From Maricaulis sp048270095 (GTDB lineage Bacteria > Pseudomonadota > Alphaproteobacteria > Caulobacterales > Maricaulaceae), in assembly GCF_048270095.1 (NCBI RefSeq), contig NZ_JBLWTL010000006.1, forward strand, positions 66,587-130,586: a DNA stretch of 64,000 nucleotides. The letters run 5' to 3'. Position numbers and translations under genes: made by a program. Shown here in pieces: positions 59,951-64,000 of this stretch. Position 1 is the stretch's first letter. Every line of letters begins with the position of its first letter. The notes under the pieces were generated by a model that did no database searches, had not been told where the DNA came from, and saw only the letters and a program-made list of their open reading frames with translations.

Positions 59951-62900
59951 TCACCCGCCCACAAAATACCGCCCGGCCTCGTCCGTCTCGGCCTGGCCGA
60001 GCGCTTCCATCACCTCGAGCATGTCGCGGACGCGGGTGATCTTGGCGCGGGTATTCTTGCCGGCGAGGCGGCGCGCCAGCGTATCGGCGCTGACGGGACC
60101 ATGGGCGGCCTCGAGCAATTCGCGCACGATGCGCGCCTGGGCCTTGCGGTCGCTCGCCGGGAAGGCAGGAAGTTTCTCGCCGGGCGCGGCGACCGCCGCC
60201 GTCTCGCCGAGATCGAGATCGTCCTGCGCCGCGCGTGTGCCCTTGGGCGCAAAGCGCGGGATCTGGAAATCGGGACGCAGCCAGCGGATCTGCCCGCGGC
60301 TTTCCTCCGCATGACGCTCCAGATTGAGCGCCACCAGCCGCTCCAGGATCGCCTCGTCATCGAGTCCGGACGGCCAGCCATAGGCCTCGAACACCGCGGC
60401 ATCGATATCATCATGGATGGATTTCAGCGTGCCGACGAGCCCGGCGTCGTAGATGTCGCGCTCGGCGTCGGTCAGAGGAGCAACCTCCTCCCCCTTGATG
60501 GGGGAGGTGCGCCGGACATCGTCCGGGGCGGAGCGGGGGGCAGCGCCAGCGCTGGCAGGACCACCCGGCGGCGCTGCCACCTCACCCGTCTCGCCGCTGC
60601 GCGCCGAGCCACCCTCCCCATCAAGGGGAGGGAGGGGCGATGTGCGATTTGCCGCCTCCAGCGCCCGCACCCGTTCGAGCACATTATAGAGCTTGGTCAT
60701 GGTGAGAAAATCATGGCGGGCCAACACGGATTTGCGCTGGGCATCGAGCCGTTCGCCCAATTCGTCGAGACGGGATTTGAGGGCAGGCTTGCCGCTGAGG
60801 TCGGGGAAGGGGAAGGGGTCGAAGCAAGAGCTGTGAGTGTAAACCGGGTCATTGCCAATGCCTTGCCAATTGCCCCGCGCAGTTGCAAACAGCACATGGA
60901 TCGAAGAACTCAATACACACAAGTGAACGCCGCTCTCGGTGGCTATTACCCTCAGCTTCTGATCCGGCATCAAATCTCCAGCCAAGAAGGTAAAACACCG
61001 ATGTTTTGCGGTTTCGGTTGTTACGACAATCCGATTTAACCCCGCGACGGCGAACCGCGTTTCTGTGGACGGCTGGCCAAAGCGCCACCAGTACTTGCGG
61101 CGATACTCCATTTTCGCGTGCTGCCGTTCAGGCATCACTGTGTCCCTCAGATGTTGGAACAACTCTGGAGACGCCGCTGCAGCTTGCTCCTCATTCAGTG
61201 CGCCAAAATCGATTACGCAAACATTTCGCGGGTGTTGCGCGATATCTCTGCCATTTCTGTACCCAAAGATGAAATCAGCATTTGAGGGTCTAATTCGAAC
61301 GAAGCTGTCTCTTCGAGCTTCCGAAATTATGAAGCCTTTGCCATAGGGTTTAAAGCCTTGGTATCCCAACCCCTTATTGGAGCTGAGAGGTTGCACAGTT
61401 GTCGTCTTTGCACCAGCGCGCAGCGCGGCATCGACGACCGCGAAACGCTTCGCCAGCCTCACCTCCGGCTGATCCGTATTCAAACCGCTCTCCGAGACCA
61501 CCTCCGCCAGCACGCCCTCGCGCTCCTCGCCCGGCGCGGCGACGGTGAGCGAGATGCGCACGGCGGCCTTGTCGGTGCTTTTCATCCAGGGGTGATCGGG
61601 GATGGCATAGACGAGTGAGAGCGGCGGCTTGCCCGTGAGCGCCATTTCAATCACGCGGCGATTGAAGGTCTGGCGGATGGAATTGGTGGTGATGAAGCCG
61701 AAACGGCGGGGGCGATTACCGCCGCCCTTTTTGGCCGCCGCCGCCGTCAGGCGCGCGGCCTGGTGCCACCAATACATCACGAAATCGGCTGATTTCGGCA
61801 TGTCGGAATGCGCCGCCCACAGGGCTTCGGCATAGCCATCACCGAGATCGGCGCGCAAATCCTTGCCGCCGATAAAGGGCGGATTGCCGACAATGAAATC
61901 CGCCTTCGGCCACCCCGCCGGTTTCGGCTTGGCATAATCGTAAATCTCGACGCGGGCGCTTTCATCGGGCACTTTTTCACCGGTCACCGGATGGGTCTTC
62001 ATCGTCTCGCCATCCCAGCGCGAGAGCGGTTTGCCGTCTTCGCCCAGACGCAAGGTCTGGCCGGCATGATCGAGCACGGCGTCGCGGCATTCGATATTGT
62101 GGAAATCGCGCAGCACCGGATCGACCACCACATCCTGGCCGCCGGTCTTCAATTGCCATTTGATGAAACCGATCCACAAGACCAGTTCGGCAATCGCGGC
62201 GGCACGCGGATTGAGCTCGATACCGAGAAACTGGTGCGGATCGACGGTGTGCCCGCGAAATTCCAGCGTCGCCTCGCCGCCGAGCTCGGTGATGAAATCG
62301 ACGACATCGCCTTCCAGCTTCTTCATCATCTCCATGGCGACATAGAGGAAATTGCCGGTGCCGCAGGCGGGGTCGAGCACGCGGATATCGCACAGGCTCT
62401 CATGGAAGCGCCGCGCCGCATCGCGCGCCTCATCGCCCTTGCCGGCATCGATCAGGGCCTGGCACTCCACCATAACGTCGCGCCAGTCCTCGCGCAGCGG
62501 CTCGATAATGGTCGGCGTGACGAGACGTTCGACATAGGAGCGCGGCGTGTAATGGGCGCCCAGCTTGTGGCGCTCCTTCTTGTCGAGGGCCTGTTCCAGC
62601 AAGGTGCCGAATATGGAGGGCTCGACATCGCGCCAGTCGCACTTTGCCGCAAGCGTGAGGTCGGCGACCATGTCCGCCGTCAATGGCAGAGCCTTGGCGT
62701 CCTTGAACAGGCCACCATTGAATTTGCGTACCTTTTCTTCAATCCAACCATTTAGTGGAGAACCGGTATTCATATCCTCCCAAAGCTGTTCCAGGGCGAG
62801 ATGCGCCCGGTCGGGAATGCTTTGAAGTCGTCCAAGCAACTTGGTGAAACTGTCTTTTTTCAGCAGCTCCACATCCTCGGCAAACATGGTGAAGAGGCAG

Positions 62901-63664
62901 CGCATGAGAAACATGGCGACAGTCTCGGCATCGTGCCTTTTCTCAAGTTCCAGAGCCACCGCAGCAAGACTCTTCGCGATATCGCGGGTGACCCTGGCCG
63001 ATTTTTGCGCCGGGTCGAGATCATGCGGCGCCGTCCAGATCGTGCGAAGACGCTCGCGGACATCCGGCAGGCGCAAATCCTCGAGCAGGATGCGGAAGCC
63101 GCGGCGGTCGGGGAAATGGGCGTAATTCTTTCCCTGTCCGGAAAAGTCGGCGTAAATTTCAAAGCAATAGCCAACATCGCAGACGATCAGGAAGGGCGGC
63201 CAGCCATGTTCGGGCGGCAAGTCCTTGGCATAGCCCTCGGCCTGTTCGCGCGCCTTGCGCATGGCCGTGACCCAGGCGTTTGTGCCACGCTTGGCCGTGC
63301 CCAGCTTGCTGTCGGCGGCTTCGGTGCCGTGCAGCTCGCGCTGGGCAGCGCTGGGCTTTGCCTTGCCAGACTTTGAACTCTGCTTCGCTTCGAGCACGAA
63401 ACAGCCGCGCCTGTAGAGATCGAGAAAGCGCGTCGACTCATGGCCATCGGAATGGTGCCGCGTGACCGACCGGTCATACACATAGTCATTCAGGTGGTTG
63501 GCTTCCTGGGACGGGTCAGGTGCCGGCAAATCGAGCAGATGACAAAGCTCATCGACAAATTTCTGTGCGTTGGCGCGCTCCGCGCCGCCGGATTTCTCCC
63601 AGCGCCCAATGAAAGCATCGACCACGCCAAGCGCCAGCCCGTCATCCCCTTCACGCTCACTCAT
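59951..63664 (-). CDS. MmeI-like methyltransferase-endonuclease (type IIG), with in-frame repeat insertion
   Basis: 1,237 residues. N-terminal endonuclease-like region with Asp82 and Glu92-x-Lys94 (FVLEAKQ), central N6-adenine methyltransferase domain with motif I DPACGTGNF near 430 and motif IV NPPF near 597, a target-recognition region after about 700, and a C-terminal module (RDIYDAGLVGTLKSIHDDIDAAV and a basic helical tail near 1170-1235). MmeI itself is about 919 residues. Residues about 1010-1060 are an inserted palindromic repeat (see entry). It is close to, but outside, the element's right boundary. Such proteins modify and cut at asymmetrical sites; specificity not predictable. Confidence 0.85.
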   Translation of the reverse strand: MSEREGDDGLALGVVDAFIGRWEKSGGAERANAQKFVDELCHLLDLPAPDPSQEANHLNDYVYDRSVTRHHSDGHESTRFLDLYRRGCFVLEAKQSSKSGKAKPSAAQRELHGTEAADSKLGTAKRGTNAWVTAMRKAREQAEGYAKDLPPEHGWPPFLIVCDVGYCFEIYADFSGQGKNYAHFPDRRGFRILLEDLRLPDVRERLRTIWTAPHDLDPAQKSARVTRDIAKSLAAVALELEKRHDAETVAMFLMRCLFTMFAEDVELLKKDSFTKLLGRLQSIPDRAHLALEQLWEDMNTGSPLNGWIEEKVRKFNGGLFKDAKALPLTADMVADLTLAAKCDWRDVEPSIFGTLLEQALDKKERHKLGAHYTPRSYVERLVTPTIIEPLREDWRDVMVECQALIDAGKGDEARDAARRFHESLCDIRVLDPACGTGNFLYVAMEMMKKLEGDVVDFITELGGEATLEFRGHTVDPHQFLGIELNPRAAAIAELVLWIGFIKWQLKTGGQDVVVDPVLRDFHNIECRDAVLDHAGQTLRLGEDGKPLSRWDGETMKTHPVTGEKVPDESARVEIYDYAKPKPAGWPKADFIVGNPPFIGGKDLRADLGDGYAEALWAAHSDMPKSADFVMYWWHQAARLTAAAAKKGGGNRPRRFGFITTNSIRQTFNRRVIEMALTGKPPLSLVYAIPDHPWMKSTDKAAVRISLTVAAPGEEREGVLAEVVSESGLNTDQPEVRLAKRFAVVDAALRAGAKTTTVQPLSSNKGLGYQGFKPYGKGFIISEARRDSFVRIRPSNADFIFGYRNGRDIAQHPRNVCVIDFGALNEEQAAAASPELFQHLRDTVMPERQHAKMEYRRKYWWRFGQPSTETRFAVAGLNRIVVTTETAKHRCFTFLAGDLMPDQKLRVIATESGVHLCVLSSSIHVLFATARGNWQGIGNDPVYTHSSCFDPFPFPDLSGKPALKSRLDELGERLDAQRKSVLARHDFLTMTKLYNVLERVRALEAANRTSPLPPLDGEGGSARSGETGEVAAPPGGPASAGAAPRSAPDDVRRTSPIKGEEVAPLTDAERDIYDAGLVGTLKSIHDDIDAAVFEAYGWPSGLDDEAILERLVALNLERHAEESRGQIRWLRPDFQIPRFAPKGTRAAQDDLDLGETAAVAAPGEKLPAFPASDRKAQARIVRELLEAAHGPVSADTLARRLAGKNTRAKITRVRDMLEVMEALGQAETDEAGRYFVGG
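60484..60636. repeat. Palindromic repeat inserted in frame in the MmeI-like gene
   Basis: A ~150-bp segment whose ends are inverted copies of CCTCC-CCCTTGATGGGGGAGG (left around 60484-60507, right around 60612-60635), with a second inner hairpin pair. Translated, it gives a Pro/Gly/Ser-rich stretch (TSPLPPLDGEGG...RRTSPIKGEEV). Length keeps the frame. It resembles alphaproteobacterial palindromic repeats and the Rickettsia type that insert into genes. Confidence 0.85.
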
Positions 63665-63737
63665 CCGGCCTGCCCCCGCATTCGCTCAATCCGTGACACT
63701 AGCCAGCTTCGCAGCCCTCCGGCAATGCAGGATTGCG

Positions 63738-64000
63738 CCCGGCATTCACGAAGCGCCCGCCGCTTTCCTCCCCGCGAAGCGGGGAGGTGGATCGCCGCGT
63801 CAGCGGCGAGACGGTGGGGCGACGCCGGAGGCGGCGGAATTCGGACCGGAAACCGGCTGCGCCGGCCCCATCGACCCCGGCAAGCCGGGGCCACTTCCCC
63901 GGCAGGCCGGGTAAGAAAGGCCAGCCCGGCATTCACGAAGCGCCCGCCGCTTTCCTCCCCGCGAAGCGGGGAGGTGGATCGCCGCGTCAGCGGCGAGACG
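63738..64000. repeat. 187-bp-spaced direct repeat with hairpins at the window end
   Basis: 63738-63813 recurs as 63925-64000, identical over the 76 bp seen, and the second copy runs off the window. Each copy holds CTCCCCGCGAAGCGGGGAG and CGCCGCGTCAGCGGCG hairpins; the spacer includes CCCCGGCAAGCCGGGG-type inverted repeats. No gene. Confidence 0.85.

Overview
The window is about 63% G+C and reads as chromosome from an alphaproteobacterium, most likely a stalked marine or freshwater relative of Maricaulis/Hyphomonas. Several gene neighbourhoods are ones I know from that class: methyltransferase/comF-grxC-nitrilase-DUF1178 next to ubiG, lysC-ptsP, rodZ-ispG, prfA/prmC-DUF4167, accA-xerD-aroK-aroB, bolA/dnaJ-like/cobS, and SUV3-like helicase-S4-fdxA-carD. 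Genus assignment is an inference from gene order and codon use only; there is no rRNA in the window.

Layout. 1-20 kb is dense, mostly minus-strand housekeeping: a DUF4167 protein cut by the left edge, prmC, a lipoprotein hydrolase, prfA, a MAPEG membrane protein, a LOG phosphoribohydrolase, a plus-strand retropepsin/PDZ protein, a threonine-aldolase-like enzyme, an ArsC/Spx-like protein, a zinc protease, ispG, rodZ-like, ptsP, lysC, then ubiG (plus), DUF1178, nitrilase, grxC, comF, a methyltransferase (plus), a tiny Flp pilin and mutT. 20-32 kb carries a PpiC-type isomerase, secA, accA, xerD, and the overlapping aroK-aroB-CNNM operon. 32-42 kb holds bolA, a J-domain protein, a HigBA toxin-antitoxin pair and cobS and cobT, which are separated by a TonB-dependent receptor with a His-rich N-terminus and a divergent MerR-type regulator. 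A CadR/ZntR-like operator sits in a 19-bp spacer pointing at the receptor. 42-52.8 kb carries an amidohydrolase, rpmB, a DUF3108 protein, the SUV3-like helicase operon, fdxA, carD with a strong terminator, a nuclease-like lipoprotein, a sensorless chemoreceptor-tip protein, a DUF465 protein and tRNA-Arg(CCT).

From 52,796 to 59,595 lies an integrated element of about 6.8 kb bounded by a 46-bp direct repeat of the tRNA-Arg 3' end. It encodes a DUF4102-type tyrosine integrase at its right end, an AlpA-like regulator, a chain of overlapping small genes ending in a winged-helix protein that carries iteron-like repeats inside its coding sequence (a possible replication initiator with an internal origin), a zinc-ribbon protein, and as cargo a two-gene Eco29kI-like restriction-modification system. 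No virion or conjugation genes are seen, so it looks like a minimal satellite or integrative element.

To the right of the element are intergenic palindromes, then a 1,237-residue MmeI-like methyltransferase/endonuclease fusion (minus strand) whose C-terminal part is interrupted, in frame, by a ~150-bp palindromic repeat. The window ends in a second copy of a palindrome-rich direct repeat. The window therefore has two different restriction-modification systems within 11 kb, one inside the tRNA-integrated element and one just outside it.
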